A stretch of DNA of 64,000 nt from Prevotella sp. (GTDB taxonomy: Bacteria; Bacteroidota; Bacteroidia; Bacteroidales; Bacteroidaceae), in the NCBI GenBank assembly GCA_017447515.1, contig JAFSNG010000057.1, forward strand, positions 32,813 through 96,812, read 5' to 3'. The notes below the pieces were generated by a model. That model worked only from the letters and a program-made list of their open reading frames with translations, was not told where the DNA came from and made no database searches. A program made the position numbers and the translations under genes. Of the stretch, positions 53,253-61,848 are shown one piece after another. Every line of letters starts with the position of its first letter. Positions within the stretch are counted from its first letter, which is position 1.

Positions 53253-54014
53253 ATGAAGTTTCTATATTGCATTTATCAGGTTTTTATTGCTTTTCCCGTC
53301 ACCATTGTGATGACCATCTGGACTGCATTCCTCGTGAGCGTAGGATGTACGTTGGGCGATGGCCACTATTGGGGCTATTATCCTGGTCGTTGGTGGGCGC
53401 GAACCATCACGCGCGCTTTCCTGTTGCCAGTGAAGGTTGAGGGTCGTGAAAACCTGGAACCCAACCAGTCGTATGTCTTCGTGTCTAACCATCAGGGAGC
53501 GTTCGACATCTTCCTGATTTACGGCTTCCTGGGTCGTAACTTCAAGTGGATGATGAAGTACCAAATCAACAAGATTCCCTTTGTGGGCTATGCCTGCCGA
53601 AAGTCTCATCAGATTATGGTCGACAAGCGTGGGGTGGGGAAGGTGCGTCATACCTACGAGGCTGCACGTCATATTCTGGAGACTGGCAACTGTAGCGTGG
53701 TGGTGTTTCCTGAGGGCGCCCGTTCGTTTACAGGTCACATGGGCGCTTTCAAGAAAGGTGCCTTCGCGCTGGCTGACGAGCTGCAACTGCCTGTTGTGCC
53801 ACTGACTATCAATGGCTCGTTCAACGTGATGCCGCGCATGAAGGACTGGCATTTTGCCACGTGGCATCCCCTGTCGCTGACCATCCACCAGCCTGTCTAT
53901 CCCATTGGCCAAGGCGCAGAGAACGTCCAGGCCACGATGAATCAGGCCTACGACTCCGTGATGTCAGCCTTAGCACCTGAATATCAAGGCTTTGTGGAGA
54001 ATCCCGATCAATAA
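53253..54014 (+). CDS. Lysophospholipid acyltransferase (PlsC family)
   Basis: A 253-residue PlsC/LPLAT-family enzyme with one or two N-terminal membrane helices, the catalytic NHxxxxD motif at N79-D85 (NHQGAFD), a substrate-binding VDKRG near 124-128 and FPEGARS near 152-158. It adds an acyl chain to lysophosphatidate, the second step of phospholipid synthesis in the inner membrane. The 3' end overlaps the converging GT2 gene by 7 bp. Another acyl acceptor, such as an ornithine lipid, cannot be excluded. Confidence 0.9.
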   Translation: MKFLYCIYQVFIAFPVTIVMTIWTAFLVSVGCTLGDGHYWGYYPGRWWARTITRAFLLPVKVEGRENLEPNQSYVFVSNHQGAFDIFLIYGFLGRNFKWMMKYQINKIPFVGYACRKSHQIMVDKRGVGKVRHTYEAARHILETGNCSVVVFPEGARSFTGHMGAFKKGAFALADELQLPVVPLTINGSFNVMPRMKDWHFATWHPLSLTIHQPVYPIGQGAENVQATMNQAYDSVMSALAPEYQGFVENPDQ

Positions 54015-54760
54015 ATCGGCTTCGGATACTTCCGCGTCCAGCCATCCCAGCGCAGACGCATAACACCAAAGAATGCCTCGCCAAAGATGCCACCTGACAT
54101 CTTTGAGACACCCTCGCGACGATTGACGAAGATGACGGGAACCTCCTTAATCTTAAAGCCAATCTTATAGGCGGTGAACTTCATCTCAATCTGGAAACCA
54201 TAGCCCTTGAAGCGAATCTTGTCCAGCTCAATGGTCTTCAGCACGCGACGCTTGTAGCACTTGAAGCCCGCGGTGGTGTCGTGAACCTTGAAGCCGGTAA
54301 CCACACGCACATATTTCGAGGCAAAATAGCTCATCAGCACGCGACCGATAGGCCAGTTCACCACATTCACACCACTGACATAGCGTGAACCAATGGCCAA
54401 GTCGTAGCCCTCGTCAGCACAGGCAGAATACAGGCGGGGCAGGTCATTGGGATCGTGACTGAAGTCGGCATCCATCTCGAAGATATACTCGTAGTCGTGC
54501 TCCAATGCCCATTTGAAACCAGTGATATAGGCTGTCCCCAAGCCCAGCTTGCCACTACGCTCAAGGATAAACAGACGGTCACTGAATTCCTCCTGCGCCA
54601 TCAGTCCCTTCACAATAGCTGCTGTCCCGTCAGGAGAACCGTCGTCAATCACCAGAATATGGAAACATTTCTCCAGTCCGAATACGGCCCGGATAATCTT
54701 CTCGATGTTCTCCTTCTCGTTATACGTCGGTATGATAACGATGCTGTCGCTTGCGTGCAT
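54008..54760 (-). CDS. GT2 glycosyltransferase, polyprenol-phosphate mannosyltransferase-like
   Basis: A 250-residue GT2 protein, soluble, without membrane spans. It has the DPM1-type layout: IIPTYNEKENI near 9-19, VIDDGSPDGT near 37-46, GLGTAYITGF near 72, the metal-binding DADFSHDPNDL near 95-105 and GSRYVSG near 123. Such enzymes move mannose (or a related sugar) from GDP-sugar to a polyprenyl phosphate, providing lipid-linked sugars for surface glycans or glycoproteins. It has its own promoter and is single-gene. The sugar cannot be fixed from sequence. Confidence 0.86.
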   Translation of the reverse strand: MHASDSIVIIPTYNEKENIEKIIRAVFGLEKCFHILVIDDGSPDGTAAIVKGLMAQEEFSDRLFILERSGKLGLGTAYITGFKWALEHDYEYIFEMDADFSHDPNDLPRLYSACADEGYDLAIGSRYVSGVNVVNWPIGRVLMSYFASKYVRVVTGFKVHDTTAGFKCYKRRVLKTIELDKIRFKGYGFQIEMKFTAYKIGFKIKEVPVIFVNRREGVSKMSGGIFGEAFFGVMRLRWDGWTRKYPKPIY

Positions 54761-54787
54761 TTGTCCTTCTATTTATTATTTCCGTTG

Positions 54788-54795
54788 CAAAATTA
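54788..54795 (-). promoter_or_regulatory. -7 box for the GT2 gene
   Basis: TAATTTTG on the minus strand, ending 27 bp before the ATG, with TTG 18 bp upstream (54814-54816). Confidence 0.5.
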
Positions 54796-54902
54796 CAAAA
54801 TTTCTCCTAACTCCAAGCCATTCCCCCAGTTTTTTTAGTATTTTTTTCCGTAACTTCACAAGAATTATTCCGCAAGGCAGGCGTCTGACGGTCGAAAAAA
54901 AG

Positions 54903-54928
54903 GTGGGCTGACGAAGGTGTCAGTCCAC
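54903..54928 (-). terminator. Terminator of the secreted-protein gene (possibly both directions)
   Basis: GTGGGCTGAC and GTCAGTCCAC pair at nine or ten positions around a 6-nt loop. On the minus strand the stem is followed by seven Ts (54895-54901 as A on the plus strand); on the plus strand by five Ts. It ends the gene at 54955-55734. Confidence 0.75.
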
Positions 54929-54954
54929 TTTTTGTTAGGTGTAGAATGATTGGG

Positions 54955-55734
54955 TTATTTTACCAATACTTTTTTGCCGCTGTGGATGTAGATGCCTTTC
55001 TGGGAAGGTTGGCTAGCGTTGCGGCCATTCAGGTCGTAATAGCGGTTGTCGTTGTTTGTGTTCTGCTTCACGTCCTTGATGGCTGTAATACCTGCGCGAT
55101 TGGTGTGTACAATCTCCAGATTCTCGGCTGTGGATGCCTGTTGTTCCCAGCTGAAGCCGCAACGGGTGGGCAGGAACGACTGTTCACCAGAGGTGCGAAT
55201 GAGTACGCTTTCCAGGATTTCTACATTCTGCTGGGCGGGAATGCCATAGAGCCCGTTTTTCTCCCGTTTGTTCCAACTGCTGCTGAACGTCACACGATTG
55301 CCCTGTCCGTCGTCCATGCGTACAGCGTGGATTTCGGTGTTGATGAGGCTGGCATCAGTATTCCTGGCTTTCAAATACTGGTGGGTGGGCGAGAAGATGA
55401 GGTAAGGCACGCCGGCCTGAATGCCCTCGGAGGTGCAATCGACAAAGAAGAGTTGCAGTGTCGAGCCTTCCTGACGGATAGCTTCCAGGCGTTCTACGCG
55501 GATGTCCTTGGCTGTGGCTGCCAACTGTTCGGCATTCAGCGTCATGGGCAGGCAGAGGGTGTTGTAACCCGCATAGAGATAGCGGTTCACCTGTACAGGG
55601 GTCTCTGTGTCCTGAATCTGTTCCACCTTCAGCGTCTGCGTCTCGGTGTAGAGGGTTTTCACTCTTTTCTGGGCTGTAGCCGTTTGTACGTTGAACAATG
55701 CTGCGGCCATCATGGCTAGTACAATCTGTTTCAT
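54955..55734 (-). CDS. Secreted protein with a short C-terminal sorting-like tail
   Basis: A 259-residue protein with a signal peptide (cleaved near TATAQ, residue 21), a beta-rich middle with no family I recognise (YAGYNTLCLPMTLNAEQLAATAKDI), and a C-terminal end YYDLNGR...GIYIHSGKKVLVK. The last element is very common at the ends of secreted Prevotella proteins and resembles the end of a type IX secretion sorting domain, although it is shorter than the usual 70-80 residues. Two starts are possible (55740, 55734); both give the same signal. Own promoter and terminator make it monocistronic. Confidence 0.7.
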   Translation of the reverse strand: MKQIVLAMMAAALFNVQTATAQKRVKTLYTETQTLKVEQIQDTETPVQVNRYLYAGYNTLCLPMTLNAEQLAATAKDIRVERLEAIRQEGSTLQLFFVDCTSEGIQAGVPYLIFSPTHQYLKARNTDASLINTEIHAVRMDDGQGNRVTFSSSWNKREKNGLYGIPAQQNVEILESVLIRTSGEQSFLPTRCGFSWEQQASTAENLEIVHTNRAGITAIKDVKQNTNNDNRYYDLNGRNASQPSQKGIYIHSGKKVLVK

Positions 55735-55785
55735 AAGCATTTAGTATTTAGTTAATATTAGTTGGATGTTTCTTTCTTTCGTTTG

Positions 55786-55816
55786 CAAAGATAGTGATTT
55801 TTTGCTATTCTACAAA
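55786..55816 (-). promoter_or_regulatory. Bacteroidetes promoter of the secreted-protein gene
   Basis: On the minus strand: TTTG (55816-55813), 19-bp spacer, TATCTTTG (55793-55786). A full -33/-7 match, with a leader of about 45 nt. Confidence 0.65.
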
Positions 55817-55833
55817 TAAAAACTCGTTTTTTC

Positions 55834-55864
55834 TTTGTATTTCGCTCGATTATTCGTAATTTTG
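55834..55864 (+). promoter_or_regulatory. Bacteroidetes promoter of the GH95-mfd operon
   Basis: TTTG at 55834-55837, 19-bp spacer, TAATTTTG at 55857-55864. The box ends 7 bp before the GH95 ATG, so the transcript would have almost no leader. Confidence 0.65.
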
Positions 55865-55871
55865 CCAAGTC

Positions 55872-58256
55872 ATGATGAAAAGAAATATTTTGTTTGGTGT
55901 TCTGTTGGCGGTATGGGGACAGGCTGTGTGTCAGCCGATGATGTTGCAGTACGACCGTCCAGCAGACTACTTTGAGGAGTCGTTGCCCATTGGCAATGGC
56001 AAGCTCGGTGCGTTGGTGTATGGTGGTGTGCAGGATAATGTCATCTTCCTGAACGATATCACGTTGTGGACGGGGAAGCCCGTGGATCGTGAGTTGGACA
56101 AGGATGCCCACCAGTGGATTCCCAAGATTCGCGAGGCGCTGTTTCGTGAGGACTATGCTGCTGCCGATTCGTTGCAGTTGCACGTGCAGGGGCCTAACTC
56201 GCAGTATTACCAACCTCTGGCCACGCTGCATATCCAGGACCTGAATGCCACGTCGCAAACGCAGGAGAATGCAGGAGCGGTAACGGACTATCATCGCAGC
56301 CTGTCGCTGGACTCTGCCATTGTCAAGGACAGCTATACGGTTAATGGTCAGCAGGTTATGAGGGAATACTTCGCCTCACATCCTGACAAGCTCATTGCCA
56401 TCCGCCTGCGAGGTGCTGTCAATTGCCGCCTCTTTCTCACGGCCCAGGTGCCTCATAAGGTTAAGCCAGGGAGTGGGCAACTGATGCTGACAGGACATGC
56501 TACAGGTGATGCGCTGGAGAGCATCCATTTCTGTACGATAGTGAAAGCCAATACGGATGGTGATGTGATGTATAGCGACTCGTCGTTGACTATCCGTGAT
56601 GCCCACGAGGCTGTCATCTATGTGGTCAACGAGACCAGCTTCAACGGTTTCGACAAGCATCCTGTCAATGATGGTGCGCCTTATCTGGATGCTGTCGTGA
56701 ATGATGTCTGGCACACGCAGAATTACAGCTATGACGAGTTCCGCCAGCGGCATGTCAACGACTATCGTCAGTACTACAGCCGTATGACGTTACAATTAGG
56801 AGAGGCTGCTTACGACGGTACTACTGACCAATTGCTCAAGCAGTATTACGACCAGCAAGGACAGCATCCCGAGGCTGAACGCTATCTGGAAACGCTTTAC
56901 TTCCAGTTTGGACGCTATCTGCTCATCTCGTGTAGTCGCACGCCAGGGGTGCCTGCCAATCTTCAGGGACTGTGGGCACATCAGCTGTGGTCTCCTTGGC
57001 GGGGCAACTATACCGTCAACATCAATTTGGAGGAAAACTATTGGCCTGTGTTTGTGAGCAATCTGGCCGAGATGGCTCAGCCTTTGGATGCCTTTATCCA
57101 GGCTCTTGCCACCAATGGGCAGTTTACCGCCCGCAACTATTATGGTATCGAGACGGGCTGGTGCTCCAGTCATAATTCCGACCTCTGGGCCATGACGAAT
57201 CCTGTGGGCGAGAAGCGAGAAAGCCCTATGTGGGCCAACTGGAATATGGGTGGCGCGTGGCTGGTGAACACGCTGTGGGAACGCTATCTCTTTACCCAAG
57301 ACACCGACTATCTGCGCACGGTGGCCTATCCGTTGATGAAGGGAGCGGCGGACTTTTGTGCGGCGTGGTTGGTGGACAATCCGAAGGTGGCAGGAGAGTT
57401 GATTACGGCTCCCAGTACGTCGCCAGAGAACGAATATGTCACAGATAAAGGCTATCACGGCGTGACCTGCTATGGTGGTACTGCCGATTTGGCCATCATT
57501 CGCGAACTGTTGACGAACACCATTGCAGCCTGTTCTGTTCTTGGCCTTGAAAATACCAAATACAAAGATGTATTGGGGCGGTTGCATCCCTATAATGTCG
57601 GAGCGCAAGGTGACCTGAATGAATGGTATTACGACTGGAAGGACTACGACCCGTTGCACCGCCATCAGAGCCACCTCATCGGTTTGTACCCAGGCAACCA
57701 CCTGTTGAGAGATGGGAGCATGGAAACGCGACGGCAACTGGCTGACGCCTGTGAACAGACGCTGATACAGAAGGGTGACGAGACGACGGGATGGAGTACA
57801 GGGTGGCGCATCAATCTGTGGGCGCGACTGAAGAAAGCCGAGCAAGCCTATCATATCTACAGGAAGCTGTTGACTTATGTGGAACCCAGTGGTGGCAAGG
57901 CGCCAAACTACCAACACGGCGGTGGAACTTACGCCAACCTGTTTGATGCCCATCCGCCCTTCCAGATAGACGGAAATTTCGGTGGTGTGGCTGGCGTGTG
58001 TGAGATGTTGGTGCAGAGCCATAGTAATTCACAATTTGACAATTCACAATTCACCATTCATTTGTTGCCCGCCCTGCCTGAGGCGTGGAAGAACGGCTCT
58101 GTGAAGGGACTCTGCGCTCGAGGCGGTTATGTGATAGACATGACGTGGAAAGATGGGCAGGTGACTGAGCTGCAGATTTATGGCAAGCATTCAGGTAAGG
58201 TCACCGTACGGTATAATGGTAAGGAGAGAGAGGTAAAAGTATCGAAGCGCTCATGA
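55872..58256 (+). CDS. GH95 family alpha-L-fucosidase-like glycosidase, secreted
   Basis: A 794-residue protein with a signal peptide (cleaved near QAVCQ, residue 21) and full GH95 layout: beta-sandwich N-domain starting PIGNGKLGALVYGG (39-52), linker, (alpha/alpha)6 barrel with HRHQSHLIGLYPGN near 597, TGWSTGWRINLWARL near 640 and DGNFGG near 700, and a C-terminal beta domain. GH95 enzymes mostly remove alpha-1,2-fucose from glycans, and some act on galactose. Residues about 719-730 (NSQFDNSQF) are encoded by a heptamer tract and look inserted. Start: ATG 55872 or 55875. Its stop overlaps mfd by 4 bp. Confidence 0.9.
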   Translation: MMKRNILFGVLLAVWGQAVCQPMMLQYDRPADYFEESLPIGNGKLGALVYGGVQDNVIFLNDITLWTGKPVDRELDKDAHQWIPKIREALFREDYAAADSLQLHVQGPNSQYYQPLATLHIQDLNATSQTQENAGAVTDYHRSLSLDSAIVKDSYTVNGQQVMREYFASHPDKLIAIRLRGAVNCRLFLTAQVPHKVKPGSGQLMLTGHATGDALESIHFCTIVKANTDGDVMYSDSSLTIRDAHEAVIYVVNETSFNGFDKHPVNDGAPYLDAVVNDVWHTQNYSYDEFRQRHVNDYRQYYSRMTLQLGEAAYDGTTDQLLKQYYDQQGQHPEAERYLETLYFQFGRYLLISCSRTPGVPANLQGLWAHQLWSPWRGNYTVNINLEENYWPVFVSNLAEMAQPLDAFIQALATNGQFTARNYYGIETGWCSSHNSDLWAMTNPVGEKRESPMWANWNMGGAWLVNTLWERYLFTQDTDYLRTVAYPLMKGAADFCAAWLVDNPKVAGELITAPSTSPENEYVTDKGYHGVTCYGGTADLAIIRELLTNTIAACSVLGLENTKYKDVLGRLHPYNVGAQGDLNEWYYDWKDYDPLHRHQSHLIGLYPGNHLLRDGSMETRRQLADACEQTLIQKGDETTGWSTGWRINLWARLKKAEQAYHIYRKLLTYVEPSGGKAPNYQHGGGTYANLFDAHPPFQIDGNFGGVAGVCEMLVQSHSNSQFDNSQFTIHLLPALPEAWKNGSVKGLCARGGYVIDMTWKDGQVTELQIYGKHSGKVTVRYNGKEREVKVSKRS
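58026..58061. repeat. Heptamer tract inside the GH95 gene
   Basis: AATTCAC, AATTTGAC (8 bp), AATTCAC, AATTCAC, CATTCAT. Read on the other strand it gives GTGAATT units, the same sequence family as the intergenic tracts at 8519 and 63365. It encodes NSQFDNSQFTIH in a loop before LLPALPEAW. Confidence 0.75.
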
Positions 58257-61200
58257 ATATCCAGGAACTGTTAAAGCTATATGCGCAGTCGCCACAGGTG
58301 AAAGCCTTGGGAGACACCTTGAAGAAGAAGTCGGTGAAGATGGTTTTCCTTGAGGGGCTGATGTGTTCGTCGGCTCCGGTGGTATTTGCGGCGATGATGG
58401 AGAAGGGTGTGTCGAAGGGTGTGTCAAAGGGGGAACCTTCGACCACTTTATTTGTGATGCAGGATGGTGATGACGCGGGGTACTTCTATCATGACTTGGT
58501 GCAGATGTTAGGGGAGGAGCGGGTGCTGTTTTTCCCTTCCAGCTATCGTCGGGCTATTAAGTATGGCCAGCGCGATGCTGCCAACGAAATATTGAGAACG
58601 GAGGTGCTCTCGAAATTATCAACAGATAGGGGACAGTCCCCCGATTCTTCACTCTTCACTCTTCACTCTTCACTGTACATCGTTACCTATCCTGAGGCTT
58701 TGGCAGAGTTGGTGGTATCGAAGAAACAGCTGAGTGACAAGACGCTGGTATTGCGTAAGGGTGAGACCATAGCTGTTGATGACGTGACGGACTTTTTGCG
58801 CGAACTGGGTTTCCATGAAGTTGACTACGTCTATGAACCCGGGCAGTTTGCCCTTCGTGGCAGCATCCTCGACATCTATAGTTTTAGCAGTGAGCTGCCT
58901 TTCCGTATCGACCTTTTTGGCGATGATATAGACTCTATCCGCACGTTTGAGGTTGACACACAGTTGTCGAAGTCAATGCGCGAGCAGGTTGAAATCGTTC
59001 CTGAGTTAAGTGTTGTCGAAGAGAAGGTGCCATTCTTGTCGTTCCTGCCAGAAGAGGTGTTGCTGGTGGCTAAGGACTTCCAGTATGTGCAGGACGTCGT
59101 AGATCGAACCTATCAGGAAGGTTTCTCGCAACAGGCTCTGACAGAGCGCCTGGAGAGTGCTATCGAGATGGAGGAGAAGGAAGTCAGGATGGAGATGCAG
59201 CGCGAGATGCAATTGGTAAGTGGTGCGCAGTTCAGTAGTGACGTTCAGCGTTTCCGACGTGTAGAGATGGGTAGCCACCCATCGATAACTCCTGATGCTA
59301 CGCTCTCCTTCCACATTGCGCCCCAGCCCCAGTTCCACAAGAATTTCGAACTGTTGCAGCAGTCGCTGGAGCAGTATCTGGCTGATGGCTATCAGCTCTA
59401 TATTCTGGCAGACAGTGGCAAGCAGCTGGAGCGACTGAAGGATATCTTCGCAGAGATGGGAGCAGAGGGCGGAGGCAAAACCTCCAACCACAAAGAAAGC
59501 CCTATCAGCATCGGTTTTGAGCCTATCCAAAAGACCCTCCATGCTGGTTTCGTGGACTCCGACCGCAAGCTCTGCATATTTACTGACCACCAGATATTCG
59601 ACCGTTTCCATAAGTATAACCTCCGTTCGGACAAGGCCCGAGGCGGCAAGGTGGCACTGACGCTGAAGGAAATCCAGCAGTTTGAACCAGGCGACTATGT
59701 CGTACACATCGATCATGGTATCGGACGTTTTGGCGGACTGGTGCGGATGCCACAGGGTGACGGCTATCAGGAGATGATCAAGATACAGTATGACGGTGGT
59801 GGAACCATCTATGTGTCCATTCATTCGCTGTATAAGGTGTCGAAGTATAAGGCGCAGGATGGTGGCGAGCCTCCACGTCTTTCGCATCTGGGTACAGGTC
59901 AGTGGGAGCGCATGAAGGAGCGCACCAAGCAGAAGTTGAAGGATATTGCTCGCGACCTGATTCAACTCTATGCGGCCCGCAGGAAACAAAAGGGTTTTGC
60001 TTTTTCGCCAGACTCCTTCCTGCAACGCGAACTGGAGGCAGGATTCCTGTATGAGGATACCCCTGACCAGTTGAAGGCCACGAACGACGTGAAGGCTGAT
60101 ATGGAACAGGCTCGGCCTATGGACCGACTGGTGTGTGGCGACGTGGGTTTTGGCAAGACGGAGGTTGCTGTGCGAGCAGCGTTCAAGGCAGCCTGCGACT
60201 CCAAGCAGGTGGCTGTGCTGGTGCCTACGACGGTATTGGCCTATCAGCATTTCCATACATTCTCCGGGCGATTAAAGGACCTGCCTGTCAGGGTGGAATA
60301 TCTCTCGCGAGCCCGTAGTACCAAGCAGACGACAGCCATACTGAAAGACCTGGCTGATGGCAAGATAGATATCTTGATAGGTACCCACAAGCTTATCGGT
60401 AAGAACGTGAAATTCAGAGATTTGGGGTTGCTCATTATAGATGAAGAGCAGAAGTTTGGTGTCTCGACGAAAGAGAAGTTGCGCCAGATGAAAACCAACG
60501 TCGATACGCTGACGATGAGTGCAACGCCTATCCCCAGAACGTTGCAATTCTCGCTGGTAGGAGCCCGCGACCTGAGCATCATCCAGACACCTCCCCCCAA
60601 CCGCTATCCCATCCAGACGGAGATACACACCTTTGGTGCAGAAATTATTGCGGACGCTATTAATTTTGAGATGTCGCGCAACGGACAGGTGTATTTCGTC
60701 AATCCACGCATCAACGACCTGACACGTATCAAGGAAATGGTTCAGAAGTATGTGCCTGATGCCCGCATTGCCGTTGGTCACGGACAGATGAAGCCTGAGG
60801 AATTGGAAAAGATTATCTTCGACTTCCAGAACTACGATTACGATGTGCTGCTTTCAACGACGATAGTTGAGAACGGTATTGACATTCCCAACGCCAATAC
60901 CATCATCATCAACGGAGCCCACCATTTCGGGCTTTCTGACCTGCACCAGATGCGAGGTCGTGTGGGCCGAGGCAACAGGAAGGCGTTCTGCTATCTGTTG
61001 GCTCCTCCTTTGGCTGCCTTGCCTGTGGAGAGCCGCCGACGACTGGAAGCGCTGGAGCAGTTCAGCGACCTGGGTTCGGGCATTCATATTGCCATGCAGG
61101 ATTTGGACATCCGAGGCGCAGGTAATCTGCTGGGTGCAGAGCAAAGTGGTTTCATTGCTGATTTGGGCTACGAGACCTATGTGAAGATTCTGAACCAGGC

Positions 61201-61765
61201 TGTAGTGGAACTGCGGAATGAGGAGCAAAGTGCAAAGAGCAATGGGCAAGAAGATCGTTTGAGCTCTAACAAATCCCATGCTCCTCGTCCCCTATCCCTT
61301 GCCCCTTCAGACTTCGTGGCTGACTGTACCTTGGAGAGCGACTTGGAGATGTACTTCCCTGACCAATACGTGCCCAGTGATTCAGAGCGAATGTTGCTCT
61401 ATCGTGAACTGGATGGTCTGCAGACTGACGAACAGCTGGCAGCATACGGCAAACGGCTGGTTGACCGTTTTGGTCCCACACCTCAGGTTGGAGAAGAACT
61501 GATGCGTGTCGTGCCTCTGCGCAGAATGGGCAAATCGTTGGGTTGTGAGAAGGTTGTGCTAAAACAAGGACGAATGACGTTGTTCTTCGTGTCCAATGCG
61601 GATAGTCCTTTCTATCGGAGTGAGGCTTTCGACCATATCCTGTCGTTTGTGGCCCAGAATCCCCGTCGCTGCAACTTCCGCGAGGTGAATGGCAAGCGCT
61701 CGATGGTCATTGCGGACATCCCCACAGTGGAGTCGGCAGTCAAGCTGCTTTCACAGATGGTTTGA
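58253..61765 (+). CDS. mfd: Transcription-repair coupling factor
   Basis: The 1170-residue protein has the Mfd domain order: UvrB-like N-part (about 1-350), RNA polymerase-interacting domain starting near 475 (QFEPGDYVVHIDHGIGRFGG), helicase motor with Walker A GDVGFGKTE near 629 and DEEQ box near 729, and the C-terminal TRCF domain (about 1000-1130). It removes stalled RNA polymerase and recruits UvrA. Three repeat-encoded inserts are present: KGVSKGVSKG near 51-60 (12-bp repeat at 58403-58426), a heptamer tract near 130-143, and a double tract near 990-1020. None touches a motif. Start overlaps the GH95 stop by 4 bp. Confidence 0.95.
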   Translation: MNIQELLKLYAQSPQVKALGDTLKKKSVKMVFLEGLMCSSAPVVFAAMMEKGVSKGVSKGEPSTTLFVMQDGDDAGYFYHDLVQMLGEERVLFFPSSYRRAIKYGQRDAANEILRTEVLSKLSTDRGQSPDSSLFTLHSSLYIVTYPEALAELVVSKKQLSDKTLVLRKGETIAVDDVTDFLRELGFHEVDYVYEPGQFALRGSILDIYSFSSELPFRIDLFGDDIDSIRTFEVDTQLSKSMREQVEIVPELSVVEEKVPFLSFLPEEVLLVAKDFQYVQDVVDRTYQEGFSQQALTERLESAIEMEEKEVRMEMQREMQLVSGAQFSSDVQRFRRVEMGSHPSITPDATLSFHIAPQPQFHKNFELLQQSLEQYLADGYQLYILADSGKQLERLKDIFAEMGAEGGGKTSNHKESPISIGFEPIQKTLHAGFVDSDRKLCIFTDHQIFDRFHKYNLRSDKARGGKVALTLKEIQQFEPGDYVVHIDHGIGRFGGLVRMPQGDGYQEMIKIQYDGGGTIYVSIHSLYKVSKYKAQDGGEPPRLSHLGTGQWERMKERTKQKLKDIARDLIQLYAARRKQKGFAFSPDSFLQRELEAGFLYEDTPDQLKATNDVKADMEQARPMDRLVCGDVGFGKTEVAVRAAFKAACDSKQVAVLVPTTVLAYQHFHTFSGRLKDLPVRVEYLSRARSTKQTTAILKDLADGKIDILIGTHKLIGKNVKFRDLGLLIIDEEQKFGVSTKEKLRQMKTNVDTLTMSATPIPRTLQFSLVGARDLSIIQTPPPNRYPIQTEIHTFGAEIIADAINFEMSRNGQVYFVNPRINDLTRIKEMVQKYVPDARIAVGHGQMKPEELEKIIFDFQNYDYDVLLSTTIVENGIDIPNANTIIINGAHHFGLSDLHQMRGRVGRGNRKAFCYLLAPPLAALPVESRRRLEALEQFSDLGSGIHIAMQDLDIRGAGNLLGAEQSGFIADLGYETYVKILNQAVVELRNEEQSAKSNGQEDRLSSNKSHAPRPLSLAPSDFVADCTLESDLEMYFPDQYVPSDSERMLLYRELDGLQTDEQLAAYGKRLVDRFGPTPQVGEELMRVVPLRRMGKSLGCEKVVLKQGRMTLFFVSNADSPFYRSEAFDHILSFVAQNPRRCNFREVNGKRSMVIADIPTVESAVKLLSQMV
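58648..58674. repeat. Heptamer tract TTCACTC inside mfd
   Basis: TTCACTC is repeated three times exactly, plus TTCACT, encoding SSLFTLHSSL at residues 132-142. It is preceded by a small palindrome GGGGAC-A-GTCCCC. The unit is 7 bp, so gain or loss of one copy would shift the mfd frame, while three copies equal seven codons. Confidence 0.85.
61220..61254. repeat. Purine-rich heptamer tract inside mfd
   Basis: GAGGAGC, AAAGTGC, AAAGAGC, AATGGGC, AAGAAGA: five 7-bp units, encoding NEEQSAKSNGQED. It opens a non-conserved linker before the TRCF domain. Confidence 0.65.
61274..61308. repeat. Pyrimidine-rich heptamer tract inside mfd, inverted relative to the preceding one
   Basis: TCCCATG, CTCCTCG, TCCCCTA, TCCCTTG, CCCCTTC: five 7-bp units encoding SHAPRPLSLAPS. 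TGCTCCTC here is the reverse complement of GAGGAGCA at 61220, so the two tracts form a loose inverted pair about 20 bp apart. Confidence 0.55.
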
Positions 61766-61793
61766 ATACTTTAATAAGATTTAAGAGCGCTTA

Positions 61794-61825
61794 TTTGCGT
61801 ATCTCAAAAAATATGCGTAATTTTG
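61794..61825 (+). promoter_or_regulatory. Bacteroidetes promoter of the exbB operon
   Basis: TTTG at 61794-61797, 20-bp spacer, TAATTTTG at 61818-61825. Full -33/-7 match, leader about 17-18 nt. Confidence 0.65.
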
Positions 61826-61848
61826 CCGCCCGTTAAGAGTAATATGAT

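Noticed and set aside
56796-58022. A 408-codon frame on the minus strand opposite the GH95 gene
   Set aside because: No promoter, no recognisable protein features, fully inside the GH95 coding region.
59006-60256. A 416-codon frame opposite mfd
   Set aside because: Leu/His/Gln-rich shadow of the helicase region.
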